The notes: generated by a model from the sequence alone, not told the origin. A stretch of 64,000 nt of DNA from Epiperipatus broadwayi (GCA_028023455.1 JAQFVV010012974.1:61001-125000); one strand, 5' to 3'. Positions 37,386 to 50,446 are shown, counted from the first letter of the stretch. Translations and numbers: made by a program.

Positions 37386-39252
37386 TATTAATTTGTTATT
37401 ATTAATCTTTTTTTTATTCTAGTTCCATTTTATGGTTTTTATTTGGTAACTCTTATCACAGCAAAAAAAAATATCTTTTAAAAAATCTACTACATTTAAA
37501 TAATTTTCATTTATTTTAATTTTTTCATTTTAATTTATGAAATTCTTCTAATAAAACTATGATAAAATTGGAGATAAATAAAATCATCCTGATAAAAGTA
37601 ACCTTATTAATAAAAATATTTCAAAATTTGGCAGTATCCTGGAACAATATCATAATAGTCTAAAGATTTTATCACAGAAGAATTACTCAAACCACTAAAC
37701 ATAACAAGATCACCATACTTTGCTCAGGCTTGCACTTAGTGGCACTACTGTATGATGTAACAGAACTACTTCTGGACTCAAATGCAAGTTGTTGTTTTTC
37801 AATACTTAAAGTAATATAATATACTATAAATACTTTTATACTCAGCTTGTCATTTTAGTTGAGTGAATTCAAAATTTTTTTGATAATTAGTTATGATTTT
37901 AATGAATATTACATATAAAATTGATAAAAGAATGACAGATTTATTATACATATATATTTTCAATTTTTTGAAATACTAATACTTTTATTGAATTCTTTCT
38001 ACTATCCAATATAATTTATTAATTAGTTACTTGATTTATATCTGTAATAGACATTAATACATTTCTTTATGTGATTTATTAAAATATCTATAACAATTTT
38101 ATCATTTTCATGAGGTTTTCCCCTTGACCTCAGATTTAAATGTACATTTATCTCTTCACTCAAAATGTTATAGATCAAATGATATTGTTAATATTATATG
38201 AGTTATTTTATTTTTCTTAGCTTTATTATTAAACAATTATTTGCAGAATTTTAGTACATAATAATAATATCTTTGAGGTTTTTTTAATATAGCTGTAGTT
38301 GCTAATTTTGCCTTATATTATTTTATGCCATCACTAACTTTCTTATTTTTATTCTACAGGAATTCAGTAATTGACTATTATATACAATCTTTCAATCAGC
38401 AGAAGTACTTTTGATTAATTCCTTAATCCTCCTCAACTGCATTAACTTCAAAAAACATAACATGAAGCAAATGTCATCAAATCAAATCTCATGAATTCTA
38501 AATTTTAATATTAGCAGCTTATCTATTAATTATGTTCATTTTATTTTTATTTATTAAAATTGCCTCTTTATTTCATTTTTTTTAATTTAAGGTAGTAAAG
38601 AGGGTTAAGAAATTATCCAAAATTACTTCTGCAGATTGAAAGATTGTATATTATAGTTAATTAACATTATATTTATTATTTTTATTGTTATTACAATAGT
38701 TGTTAATCAATGAACATTTTACTGTTATTATATTATAATGTTTTCCATTTTGCTAGGCCTCTATATGCATTATAAATGCACGAGTTGATCAAGTTATGTC
38801 AAAAGAAGGAAGTTGTATTTATATTTCTCAAAAAAAACGTAACTATCTTTCCTGATCAACTCTACCTAGTAATAGTTACGATTTACATTATCGACAAAAT
38901 CAGTTTTTAATTTATTTAAAAGGCACCAGGATCCTATAAGAACCCACTGAAAATGTCATATAACATCTTGCGAATTATAAATTAAACAGAAAAGATACAT
39001 TTAAAAGTAATCGGTATTATATTTTTCTGTGAATGAGCATTATTTCCTAAATATTATTATTCTTGGAACTTATAACATATTGGCAAAGGTAAATTACATT
39101 TTTAAATCTTACTAAACTAATAATAAATTTAATAATAAACACTAATAAATATTATAGAATAACATACAAATGAAAATTGCTATTAGAAATATTTTTTTAT
39201 TCTAACAGATTAAAAATCTGTTTAAGTTAAAATGCAAATTATTAATTAAGTA
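37386..39252. other. A+T-rich intronic DNA with a MITE family A end
   Basis: At about 37717-37760 GGCTTGCACTTAGTGGCACT...ACTGTATG matches the MITE terminal repeat. Otherwise no feature is supported. Confidence 0.5.
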
Positions 39253-39949
39253 AATTGGAGAGAACACACACTAATTTAAACATGAAACAATTAATAAAAT
39301 ACAATAATTAAAACAATTAATTAAAGTTCTTGGCTACACAAAAGTCTCTTGATTAAATAAATGAAAGTCTATATCGGGATCCTACTATATGTATATTTTT
39401 AAGAAAGATTTGTCGACAATTTAGTCACAATCAGGAATAATAAAATCATAGCTTACCGGTAAGTTTTGTAAATTCACGAAGATTGTAGCTTACTATGCAT
39501 AGTTTTTTGAGTTAGAGTGATCTCAGCCATTAATTATTTAGTTGATCTTGTAGTCTATTCCAAAGGCTAGTCACAGAAGCTTTTCTAGTGTCCATCCTCT
39601 TAATGATGTCAGCTAAAGCCCTGGTCTACTCCCGCATGAAGGATTATTTCATCGTGAAGTGGTCTTGGATTTAATAATCCAAAACCAGCCAAAGGAAAAA
39701 ATAGAAAAAACAAGACGTTCAAAAAACTGGTCTCTGCCTTTTATACTAGAGGCCCAGTTTTCAGACTTCTGCGCATGCTATTATCATGGTGTTTTTGGTT
39801 CATAATCTTGTATAGTCTTTACTCATTTTTCAATTACAAAGTTCTCATTTTTTAGCAGATCTTTCAGCCATCTTTAATTCTTTAATTAGCTAAAATATTT
39901 TTCTTTTAGCTTATCTTTTTACTTTTGGAATTTTTTGTTCTCTCCAATT
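39253..39949 (-). mobile_element. Solo-LTR-like element with 14-bp perfect terminal inverted repeats
   Basis: The ends are AATTGGAGAGAACA and its exact reverse complement TGTTCTCTCCAATT, so an inner TG...CA boundary is possible. On the minus strand GTATAAAAGGCAGAGACC (about 39729-39746) looks like a TATA box with a start site about 200 bp inside, as in an LTR U3-R. The body is less A+T-rich than its surroundings and has no frame. I see no clear target-site duplication, so a non-autonomous DNA transposon remains possible. Confidence 0.55.
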
Positions 39950-40127
39950 CTACTTTTATTTCTAATTACATAAAAAAAAATCCGAGAGAACAATTTAACC
40001 TTCATTGTACGTTTTTTTTAAAAAATAAATTATACAAACAAAAAAAATCTAAATTTCCTTTTTAGCTTTTACCAAATGCCAATGCGTATCTGTACCATAT
40101 ATAAATAAACAGTACAATATATATAAC

Positions 40128-40415
40128 TTAGAATTTTCAGTCTATATTCATCCACAACTCCATCTCAAACAAGCAATATACATGATCACACATGTATGAA
40201 AAAGATAACTAATTCCCAATATATATATATATATACATTTCATACAGAACCTGCTCTCATCAGTTCGGCCAGATCATAATCTTCTATTCATACACATATT
40301 CAGTGCTCAGCTTATATTAATATAGAAATCCTTAAACTTTAATGGACAAGCTTAAATCTTCTCATCTTTTCAATAATTCAACCATCCATTTCACATTGGA
40401 TTCTTTTAATTATTC
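40128..40415 (-). mobile_element. Hammerhead-bearing repeat, copy 6 (minus, partial)
   Basis: On the minus strand, family blocks 'TTTAAGGATTTCTATATTAA', 'TATGTGTATGAATAGAAGAT' and a ribozyme motif at 40211-40280 with CTGATGA and GAAA both intact, but stem II degenerate and stem III stretched by (TA)n. Stem I has one mismatch (CCGAA against TTGGG). Confidence 0.65.
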
Positions 40416-40734
40416 TTTCCTGAGTATTGTTTTCTACTGAAATAGAACATATACAAATTTTTGATTCAGAAAAAAATACTGGTGAATTTCTGCTTTGTGC
40501 TTGTAGGTTTAACCATTTTCAATAGTCTATTTTTTATCTTTTAATAATATTAATTATAAACTACTATCTTCAATGAGTTATGCATACTGAAAGCAAATTG
40601 CACTTACTAGGTATGAGGTACTATGACTAAGTGATGATTTTTTATTTGTTTATGATAGTTCCTACAGCATTCGAATTTTTAACAGAAAATATAGATTTTA
40701 TATATATATATATATTGGGATATTGATACTCGGA

Positions 40735-41340
40735 ATATATATATTGGGACTTAAACTCGCAAGTCCTCTACAGCTATGCAATCAATCTTTATATAACTGA
40801 TGCACATGGACATTTACATGTGAAAAAGATAAATGATCTCCAATATATGTATTTTATGCTAAACGAACCATCATCAGTTGGTCCAGACCACAACTCCCAC
40901 ACACATATAAAATCAGTATTCAGTTCATATTACGATAGCAAATCTTCAAACTTTAATGGACAAAGTTCAATCTTCTCCACACTCCAACTTTTCAGTCATT
41001 CATATCATTGAAAATCTGATGATGAAACACTCAAAACTTTTATTGATATCAATATTATTGTCATACACACATTGACTACGTCTCTCTAACCCTCACATAT
41101 AAAACTTTAATATGTCCATTTAAATGCACAGAAGAGGGATATGCAGAATAAAGGCTTAATATGTAATATTTAAATATAAGCATACTGTATATACTAAACT
41201 TAATGTTATTGGAAGGGACTTGAACTCAGACTTTTATGCTCTTTACAGATATGCACTCAATTTTATACAAGTGATACACATGACCACATAAATTAGATTA
41301 AGTTTTACATACATAATATATTCAATATTACATATTCTTC
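40735..41340 (-). mobile_element. Hammerhead-bearing repeat, copy 7 plus a partial second unit (minus)
   Basis: A full minus-strand unit from about 41130 down to 40740 ends in the T-arm-like GAGTTTAAGTCCC; a partial unit (41340-41210) ends in GAGTTCAAGTCCC. At about 41341 the repeat changes orientation and the plus-strand dimer begins. Confidence 0.7.
40831..40890 (-). ncRNA. Hammerhead ribozyme motif (G12 lost)
   Basis: Minus strand: TGGACCAA, CTGATGA, stem-loop TGGTTCGTTTAGCAT, AAAA for GAAA, TACATATA, TTGGAGATCATTTATC. Stem I pairs; the catalytic G is mutated. Confidence 0.65.
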
Positions 41341-41609
41341 ATGTATTCTGCCCATCCCTCTTCTGTGCATTTAAATGGACATATTAAAGGCCTACATGTG
41401 TGGTATTGGAGTGACTTAATGTCAACATGGGTTTGACAGTAATATTGGCATCAACAAGGGTTTGCATGTTTTATCATTGGATTTTCAATGATATGAATGG
41501 ATGGAAAGTTGGAGTATGGAGAAGAGTAAGAGATTGTCCATTAAAGTTTGAAGATTTGCTATCTTAATATAGACTGAACACTCATAGTATATATGTGTGA
41601 AATATTGGG

Positions 41610-41668
41610 ATCTGAACCAATTGATGAGAGCTGGTTCAGCACAAAATATGTATATTGGAGATCATTTA
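41610..41668 (+). ncRNA. Hammerhead ribozyme motif, first unit of the dimer (mutated)
   Basis: ACCAA, then TTGATGA (C3 to T), stem-loop GAGCTGGTTCAGCAC, AAAA for GAAA, TATGTATA, TTGGAGATC. Two catalytic positions are lost. Confidence 0.65.
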
Positions 41669-42079
41669 CCTTTTTCACATGTATGTGGTCCTATGAATCA
41701 ATAGTGTAAAATTGTGTGTATAGCTGTAAATATCTTGAAAGTCTGAGTTCAAGTCCCTTCCAATTTCATTGTTCAGTATAGACAATATTCTTATATTTGA
41801 ATATTACATATTCAGCCTGTATTCTGCCCATACTTCTTCTGTGTATTTAAATAGACATATTAAGGTTTTATATGTGAGAGGCCAGAGTGACTTAAAGTCG
41901 ATATGGATGTGACACTAATATTGCATCAAGAAAGGCTTTGAGTATTTCACCATTAGATTTTCAATGATATGGATGGCTGAAGAGTTGGAGTGTGGAGAAG
42001 ATTGAAGTGTGTCCATTAAAGGTTGAAGATTTGCCATCTTAATATAATCTGAGCACTGATTGTATATATGTGTGGGAGA

Positions 42080-42142
42080 TGGTAATCTAGACCAACTGAT
42101 GAGTGTTGGTTCAGCATGAAGTACATATGTTGGAGACCATTT
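42080..42142 (+). ncRNA. Hammerhead ribozyme motif, second unit of the dimer
   Basis: GGTAATCTAGACCAA, CTGATGA, stem-loop GTGTTGGTTCAGCAT, GAAG, TACATATG, TTGGAGACC. The first box and G12-A13-A14 are intact; A15.1 has become G and the nucleotide at the cleavage site is G, so activity is doubtful. Confidence 0.68.
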
Positions 42143-42270
42143 ATTTTTTTCACATGTATTTTGTCATGTGTATCAGGTTATAAGATTGATTGCATAGCTG
42201 TAAATAGTTTCAAAGTCTGAGTTTAAACTCCTTTCAATTTCATTAAGTTTAGTGTAGACAATATACTTGT

Positions 42271-43975
42271 ATTTGAATATTATATATATATATATATATA
42301 TATATCTTGATATTCTGAAATTATTAATAATAATAGAAAAATAACACTTAGATTAAATATGTTAATGAAATTAATTAAAACAAATGTACTTTCAAAGTGT
42401 GTGTGTGTGTCATAATGATGACTATTCTATTGAGAAACTAAGAACCTCATTTTTTGCTAATTTGAATACTGCTAGCTCTTTGCTTCATTACATATTCATT
42501 TTGTGCGATGAACTATACCTGTTTAATCTTACATTTTCTATCATTTCTTACTTCTCATATTATTTTAATAATACAAGAAACAAACTGTGTTTATATTCTT
42601 TTTTATGCTTGGAAAATAATAATGTATTAGTTCAATAGGTCTCTGCTTTTTTGTACATCAAGGGCCATTTTGTTTTTAGATTAGCTTTCATTTCTGCATA
42701 GTGGGTAAAAGGACAGTCTTTTTGACTGCATCTTACAGCACACACAGTATTAGGTCAATTCAATTTTTATATTTTGCTCTTTGTATTATTAATTAGTCTC
42801 TTTAAATTGGTAAACATTTTAAATCTGACATTAAGTTTATCAGTACAGAGTGCCACATGATATCACCAACAATATCTTTAATTAATTAAGAGCAAAATCA
42901 GGCTTAAGTTGGACTATCAAACCATAAAAAACCAATGAAATCCACTAAACCAATTTTAAAATCGAGCAAAACACACAACTCATATTATAAAATGACTAAT
43001 AAATCTTCCAACATTAGATGAAGCATCAATGTGAAATCCAAGTTACCTATATTGCATAAATTTATGGGTTTAAAACCTTCTTACATCATAACAACTACTT
43101 ATGTTAATTCAAGTCTGACAAAATTGAGAACATAAAGACTCATATTGTTGATTTAATAAAATCAGGTTACAATGCAACTGATACAAACAATTTATAATAA
43201 ATATTTTAAACAGAACTGAGAATATAAAGAATAACAAAACCTGGATTGTGTTACATACCTATCATATATTGGAATCTGCACTGATAAATTTAACATGAGA
43301 TTTAGAACACCCATCAATTTAAATAGCTTATTAATAATGCAAACATCAAATTACACATATTATATTGAGTTGATATTATGTATGCTATAATACACAGTCA
43401 AATGGACTGTCCTTATACCTATTGTGGGAAAACAAAGCTAATCTGAAAGCAAGCTTAACACAACACATCTACATGTACATACTATACCCCACCTTACTTT
43501 AAATAATAGCAAAATAGTCCATATACCATCTTATCTTAATTGGATTCACTTAGAATCATTGCCTATTGGCCCATTCTTATGATTAGATGCATATTATCTA
43601 TTTTATACAGTCTATGGTGATGAATTTTCAATCTGATCAAGATAAAATGAAATATGGACTAGTTCATTATTTGCAGACAATGCAAAAATCAATTCAACTA
43701 AAGTATCTGTATTTTACAACCATGGAAAAGAACAGGACTCAGTTTTGATTATAGTATTACTAAATAATGTGCAAGGAAGGAAACGATAAAAAAATATAAT
43801 ATTAAAGAAGCATGTTTTATTGCACAAAATGAATATGTAATAAATCGAAGATCTAACATTATTCAAATTAATAAAAAAAATGGGTCTCTTAGATTCTCAA
43901 CAGAATAACCATGATTATGTATAATGACATGCATTAAAAGTATACTCAGTTCATTCAATTTTATTTAACTTATTT
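42271..43975 (+). other. A+T-rich DNA with a doubtful LINE reverse-transcriptase relic
   Basis: Near 43665-43725 the plus strand reads LFADNAKINSTKVSVFYNHG, which recalls an RT 'FADD' box followed by the 'lN..Kt.vm.f' strand, and about 38 residues upstream LPIGPFL could be the 'G.pQGs.lSP' turn. Many stops; clade unknown. The remainder shows nothing. Confidence 0.25.
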
Positions 43976-44389
43976 AATATCTGATTTGGCATTTATATAT
44001 ATGAAATAATTCTCGTGTATAACACTAGCTAAAATTAAACATCAAAAATCAAATCATTCCTAAACTTTATGAAATTTCAGCTACAACTTCTGTGAATACA
44101 TATATAAAAGTCAGATTCTCAAACAACCAGTTGAGATTTGGACTTTTATACATGTTTTCCCAGAAGGTGTAGCTGAAATTTCAATATCTGATTTGGCATT
44201 TATATATATGAAATAATTCTCGTGCATAACACTAGCTAAAATTAAACATCAAAAATCAAATCATTCCTAAACTTTATGAAATTTCAGCTACAACTTCTGT
44301 GAATACATATATAAAAGTCAGATTCTCAAACAACCAGTTGAGATTTGGACTTTTATACATGTTTTCCCAGAAGGTGTAGCTGAAATTTC
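43976..44389 (+). repeat. Two tandem 207-bp units, each ending in a ~112-nt hairpin
   Basis: AATATCTGATTTGGC starts at 43976 and 44183. The units differ visibly at one base (CGTGTATAAC against CGTGCATAAC). Each contains an imperfect inverted repeat (44071-44182 and 44278-44389): GAAATTTCAGCTACAACTTC pairs with GAAGGTGTAGCTGAAATTTC around an ACAACCAG loop. No frame. Confidence 0.88.
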
Positions 44390-45239
44390 TTAACATTTGA
44401 GATGATTTGATATATATATATATATATAATACAAATAAAATGTTCGTTAATTAAAAACTATTGTAATAACAATATATGTAAGATAAACTAGCAATACCTT
44501 TCCATGAAGAGTTAGAAACTTTACTTTCTTTTATAATAAACTAAGAAATTATTTTTGTCATGTCTGATTTTTTTTTCTTTAAAATAACTGGACAAATATT
44601 TGATTTTGTACATAATTAGCTGAAATTTTTACCCAGCATAACCAATAAAATTATTTGATTTTTAATTATAAATTATATCTTTATTGGAGAGTAAAAATTA
44701 TGTTTGATAGTACTTTTGATATCACTCTTGCAGTTTATTTTTGTTTATCTAGCACTGCTATAAACAAACAAATTACATATGAAGACACACAAATTTCTCT
44801 CTTCTCTCTCTCTCTATATATATATCCTCAGTCTTAAATATTCACATTGGATTCTTTTTTCTTTTCCAAATTTTGTTTTCTACTGGATAGAATATACACA
44901 TCTGACAGATGACAAATGTTTATATATTTATATTGAAACAAACACGTTTCACATGTATAGGTTGAAGTCCCCCCCCCATTTAGAAACTGTTGAGATTAAA
45001 ATAAAAAGTTGGCACAGTTTTCAATAAATAAAAAGTAAAAAAAGAAAGAAATGAATAAGTGACAGCAATTTAGAGTCAAATGTCACGTATATTATAAAAT
45101 CCAAAATGGTAAAAAATTAAGAAGAAAAATCAATATTTTAAAATATTAAAATGTAGTATTTTGTAAAAGTTTAATGTTTTCAGATTAAAAATAGGAAGGC
45201 TGTAATTAATAATTAATTAAAAAATATTGCCTAGGCAGG
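44390..45239. other. A+T-rich DNA, nothing recognised
   Basis: Short (TA)n and a CTCT run. At 44838-44900 TTCACATTGGATTCTTTT and GTTTTCTACTG repeat words seen at 40391-40441, a faint interspersed repeat. No gene. Confidence 0.4.
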
Positions 45240-47215
45240 AAAGTTAATAGATAGTTTTCAACATCAGATAAGAGTTATCAGAATATGTTCCAGCTAAAAG
45301 TGGACTGCCAATAATGAGTCAAATGAAGGCACATGCCTCAGAGAAAGATCATCATCACCAACAGGATTAGTGCTAGATTAATCTGAAGAACCATTGATAA
45401 GAAAAGCATAAGATAATAAATAGGGGAGTAGATATTGTTTAAGGAGATTTAACAAATATATTGTTTGGAAGTTATCAAGACTATTACTAGTGGACTAGCC
45501 AACATTAGTATGGTGTAGTGAAATGCAGCTTATATAAATACCAGTGCAATGAAGCTTGGAGCACCATGAACACTAAAAAGAAGGAACCTATAAATACTAA
45601 AGAATGAAGAAACAAAGTATTAAAATGAAATATCTTCAAATGTCTGACTAAAAAAGGAAACAGCTTTTCTTTCTCCTCTGTCACCTGGTTTAGCAATGGA
45701 AGTAAGATGATAACAAGGCCTGTTAAATGACCTTCGACTCATTAGCTCTTGGAAAATCCCTATTAATTGGAAGATTTAGGGAGAACCACTAACAGATGAA
45801 AGTTCAGGTAAAGAAATTTATGTACATTTATAATATTTGAAAATATTTTGAAAACGTATTTATGGAAATAATTTATGAAATAATGAAATGCTACTTTCTA
45901 AATTAATTGCTTATAAAATAATGCAAAATGAAAATATATTTATTCTAAATGACTAATTTCTAAATGGAGTGTACTGGAGTAATAAGATAATATAGGCATT
46001 ATTAAAAGATGAATTGAAGATCCAAAAATGATTTTGTTGATTTGAAAATAATTCTATAATGAATTTCATACTAATATGTGTCTACATAAATGAAATTATT
46101 GATTATAAAATGACATTTATTATTTTACAAACTGCTGTGATAGAATGAGTTAAATATGAATCCACACATACAAAAATTAAAGAAATGTTTGTAACACGAA
46201 TTAAGAAGTTATCGAGTAAAATTGATATATTATATACATGAATAATAATGAATATGTACCCACATACCTGAATACATAAGATGTGAATTAAGAAGTTATA
46301 AAATGAAATACATCTAAATAAGTGATTCAAACCTGTGCCTGTATAATAAGTGAAATAAAATGAAAATACTCTCCTCTAAGTGACCCCAAACCACATCTCT
46401 CTAATGTGTAAAATGAAATACTTCTAAATAAATGGTTCAAATCCACATCTGTATATTATTTGTAATAAAATGGAAATGCTACAAATAAATGACTCAAACC
46501 TGCATTTACATAATGTATGAAATAAACTAAAGATGCTTCTGCAAAATATATGTCCACATGGCTGCAGTAAATGTGTGCTTATATTTATGTGAACCAAAAA
46601 GGCTTCTATACCACTGGATTGAAACCAACTGCTTCTATAAACTTGGCTTAAAATCAAATGCTTCTATATACCTGGATGAAAACATGCTTATATACACATG
46701 GAACTTCAATCAAGAAGAATAACTCCTAATCATGGAGGATCAAGGAGGAGAACCATGATGTATACATGAATATGATGGCAGACAGAGTAAAGATGGTCAA
46801 CAAACTTTTTCTTCTTATTGCTTTTAGTAACTTAGTATCCAAATATTATTATTGTTAAATAAATTATGGTTACAAAATGCTAATATCTCTTGTCCATTTC
46901 AATTCACATCACTCATCAATTAATGTACTGATTCACAGGAATCTCATGTCACCTGAGCTATGTCTGGAATAACTCAACATGGGTAAGTAAGATTGTGGTG
47001 ATATGGAACTCTACTGGTGCCATTTGGGAAATCAAACACATAAATTTCTAAATGTTTCCAGTCTCCATGGTGCTACATCCTCTGATGTGCAGGAAATATT
47101 GTTGTAGGAGGGTGACATAAGTATTGAGGAATGCCAATCAATAGTTCCTTCCTGCAATATGCTCATCAGGAAATAAAATCAACCAAAAGAGGGGTTGGTA
47201 GGCCCACCAGATTAC
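45240..47215 (+). mobile_element. Possible LTR-element remnant containing a degenerate minisatellite
   Basis: A TATA box (CTTATATAAATACC, about 45529-45542) is in a less A+T-rich block. From about 45870 to 46690 a degenerate ~70-90-bp repeat recurs (AATGAAATAC..CTAAATAA.TG.TTCAAA..., TGTATAAT). An AAATAAATTATGG polyadenylation-like site follows at about 46857, then a G+C-richer leader with TGGTGCCATTTGGG (47016). No coding domain or paired LTR was found, so this is tentative. Confidence 0.3.
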
Positions 47216-49496
47216 AATATATTAAATTATTTCTTGGATAATTTATTTAGAAGATTGGGTAATTTATTCAGAAGATTATGCCATGTTCTAATTTCTAAAT
47301 GACAAAACCATTTAATTAATAAAGCAGAAAAATGTTACATCAATCTCAGTCAGTAATCAGTCTATGAACTTCAGACACTAAATCTTTTAGTATATCATTA
47401 AACAAAACTAAACAAGGTACATATTTGTTAGTGACTAACATTAGACATTTAGCTAAATTGGTTTTAAGGTTGATTACCTAAAATATTTCTAAATTTGCGT
47501 GGGAAAAGTTTCATATATCTCTGCTTCAAATTCCCATAGTTTAGAGATATGGTAGATGAAAAAATACATCTAGTATGTGATATTTTTTTTCATTTTACAA
47601 CTAAATATTTTAATTTTATTAAATTTTTTGTCTGTGAATAAAATTTTCCAAAAAATCAGATAAAAAATAAAACAAAACAAAATCAACAGCTGCAATAAAC
47701 TTTTACACAAAGACAAAACTGTCTATACATTTGTGCCACTCAATACAAAAACTAATCTGAGGATACTGGATTAGTAGCCACTAGATAGTGATTTAATCCA
47801 TAATACTTTTTTCAACCATTGATTACTCTGGCTTGCACTGAGTGGTGCTACTGTATGGAGAGTTTTGCCTCTATGTAAACAGCTTGTGTAAGCATAAAGA
47901 ATAGAGATCATATGATGTTTAGTGTTTTAATAAAACTTTTAGAAAAATATTGAAAGAGTCATACACACAAAAAAATTATCATTATTTAAAAGTCACAAGA
48001 AAGACTGTGTTCATGTTACCATAATAAAGAAAAATCAAAAATGTAATGCAATATTTAATTTATTCATATAGAATAAAAATATTATCTTTATATTTGTCTT
48101 CATAAGCAGGCAATCTCCAAATTATGTTTTTAATATAATCAGAAAATATTATGAATAACTTTAAAGTCTGTATAAGTTTAAAAAATGTTTTATTACTGTG
48201 ATATATCTGAAGTTACTATTTTTTAATATTTGTATTTACAGAGCATTCCTGTTTGAAAATGTTTTGACAATATGTATTATTTGAAACATTATTTTTAAAA
48301 GAGTGTTAAATTAATTGATGATTACTCTGTCTTGCATGGAGTGGCAATACTATAGAGAGTTTTACCTTTGAAGTCATGAAACTTTACTTTGGATATGTCA
48401 TTAAGTATTTTAAAAATAAAAATTAAATAAAGTACTGTACATTAGTCATATTTTATTTTGTAAACATAATACTGCATACTGTATGGTGTATAATGAACAA
48501 ACTTTGTATTATACACTTTTAGCATGAATGCCACCATTTTTATTTCATGATATGAATTGGATGTCATTTTCAAAATGATGGTTTAAAAAAAAAAATTGAA
48601 ATTTTTTTCATGATTGTTATAGTGAATAATCAGTTGGGAATAAAAATAGTGGGTGCAAATTGATGATGATCATTATGTTGAATCCTCACATGAAGATCTG
48701 GTATTAAGTGAGGTATAGGTGTATTAGTTTTAAGAATAGCAATGGAAAATTGTATGACAATAAAACCATGTTTGTGACTAATTTTCTGACAGATAAATAA
48801 AATCTAAAGAAGTGTTCATGGGACAAGCTTGTCTTAAAATAACTTACTACCAGAAGGTTAATATATCAGAAGTTAATCAAAGAAGCTACCTGTATTATTA
48901 TATAGTACACAATTATTTAATTATATTTGTCTGTTTAGTTTTCCAAGTGGAGAATTAGAAGGCACTACTATCAAATAGAGTAGAAGTATAAAAGACATTA
49001 ATGTAGCAGCATTAAAATAATTTAGGAGTTTCATATGTTTTCCAGTTTTAATGGAATCAATCTAAGAATTAATTTTTTATTATAAATGAGTTTTTTTCAT
49101 TATTAACCTTTTGCTATTTTTTGCAGAGTTATGGCAAAATGAAAAATTAGAAAAGATTTAATGATTAATATTACTATAACTTTTATAACTAATCTTTAAC
49201 AGTGTAAATACCTATGCTTTATAGTTTTGTTTAGGTAAACAGTACATTGATATTATATATATATATTTAAAATTTTTGACCATTTTGATTTTCACCTGAT
49301 TACTATTCAAGTAATGACTGTTTTAATATTTTATAATATTACTCATGCCGAATACAGCTGCTAACAAATTTAAATATTTGTATATCATAAGACTGCAAAT
49401 TTTTTATTAATTAATTTATAAATACATTCATTTAGCCATCTTTTACTTATATAGCTATATATCAATCAATTCAACTATCTGTTCAAAAATTCAAAT
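47216..49496. other. A+T-rich DNA with two MITE family A copies
   Basis: Minus-oriented copies at 47703-47890 (both inverted ends, shortened middle) and 48312-48366 (one end, TTGCATGGAGTGGCAATACT). No gene seen in the rest. Confidence 0.6.
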
Positions 49497-49824
<328 letters not shown>

Positions 49825-50362
49825 GACTTCTGAAAATAATTTTCAATCTATTCAATTATCCATATATACATTTATTTTTATTTTTCAATCAATCCCTCTA
49901 ATATCTACTTATCTCTTGATTCATCCAACCATCTTTATCCATTTTTTCACCTATATATTTATCTCATTCCAATTATCTTATTGATCATCTTTTAATCTAC
50001 CTACTAACTTTCATTCTACTCACTTATTCATTTATCTACCTGATTGTTTTCTATTTATCTATGATTATTTATTTAATTACATTTTCTAATATTTATTTTT
50101 ATGCCTATTTATTTATCTATCTACTTATACACATGTTTACATAGGCATATAGATGAACATATTATACATATAATATATTGTAGGTATACATATTATACAT
50201 GTACAGATAGATAATTAGATAGAAAGATTAAAAAAAGAAACATTTTACCTACCTTTCTATCTTTCAATAAAAATGGATATAAAAGTTTTGAAAAAAAGTT
50301 TATACAATGTAAGCAAAAAAAACAAACAAACACTTATTAATAAAACAATTATTTATGCATAC
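49825..50362. other. Intronic A+T-rich DNA next to the EGF exon
   Basis: Degenerate ATCT-like words (CTATCTAC, TTATCTAT) decay away from the microsatellite; nothing else. The exon's donor is at 50361-50362. Confidence 0.5.
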
Positions 50363-50446
50363 CTGAAGGTGATTTGGATTCACAATTAAAACCATAATAA
50401 CCATATAGACATCGACATTGATATAGATAATTTAAGAAACCAGTTT
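50363..50446 (-). CDS. Internal exon: C-terminal half of an EGF-like domain
   Basis: On the minus strand a pyrimidine tract ending in CAG precedes the exon, and the exon's final CAG is followed by a GTATGC donor. The 84-nt exon starts with two bases completing a codon, has 27 codons, and ends with one base, so it is a symmetric phase 1-1 exon, as is common for shuffled extracellular modules. The peptide contains YQCRCLYGYYGFNCE. This fits the C-x-C-x(2)-G-aromatic-x(4)-C signature of the last part of EGF-like domains. The first half of the domain must lie on an exon further upstream (higher coordinates), which I did not find. The end phase matches the lectin exon at 21180-21366: joining them makes a Gly codon (G+GA), giving SPSGDFSFRTCE across the junction. 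Likely role: an extracellular adhesion or recognition protein. The splice structure is directly visible; that both exons belong to one gene is inferred from strand, phase and domain type. Confidence 0.8.

Larger units (their letters stand above)
41341..42270 (+). mobile_element. Tandem dimer of the hammerhead-bearing repeat (retrozyme-like)
   Basis: Two direct units: TATTCTGCCCAT starts at about 41345 and 41820, and the ribozyme motifs at 41616 and 42091 are 475 bp apart. Each unit runs: CATTTAAATGGACATATTAA, GTGACTTAA(T/A)GTC, ATTTTCAATGATATG, GTTGGAGT(A/G)TGGAGAAGA, TTTGCTATCTTAATATA, ribozyme, TTCACATGTAT, and a T-arm-like AGTCTGAGTT(C/T)AA. Direct tandem units with a self-cleaving motif in each are the hallmark of retrozymes, which yield monomer-length circular RNA. 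No protein is encoded. Confidence 0.75.
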
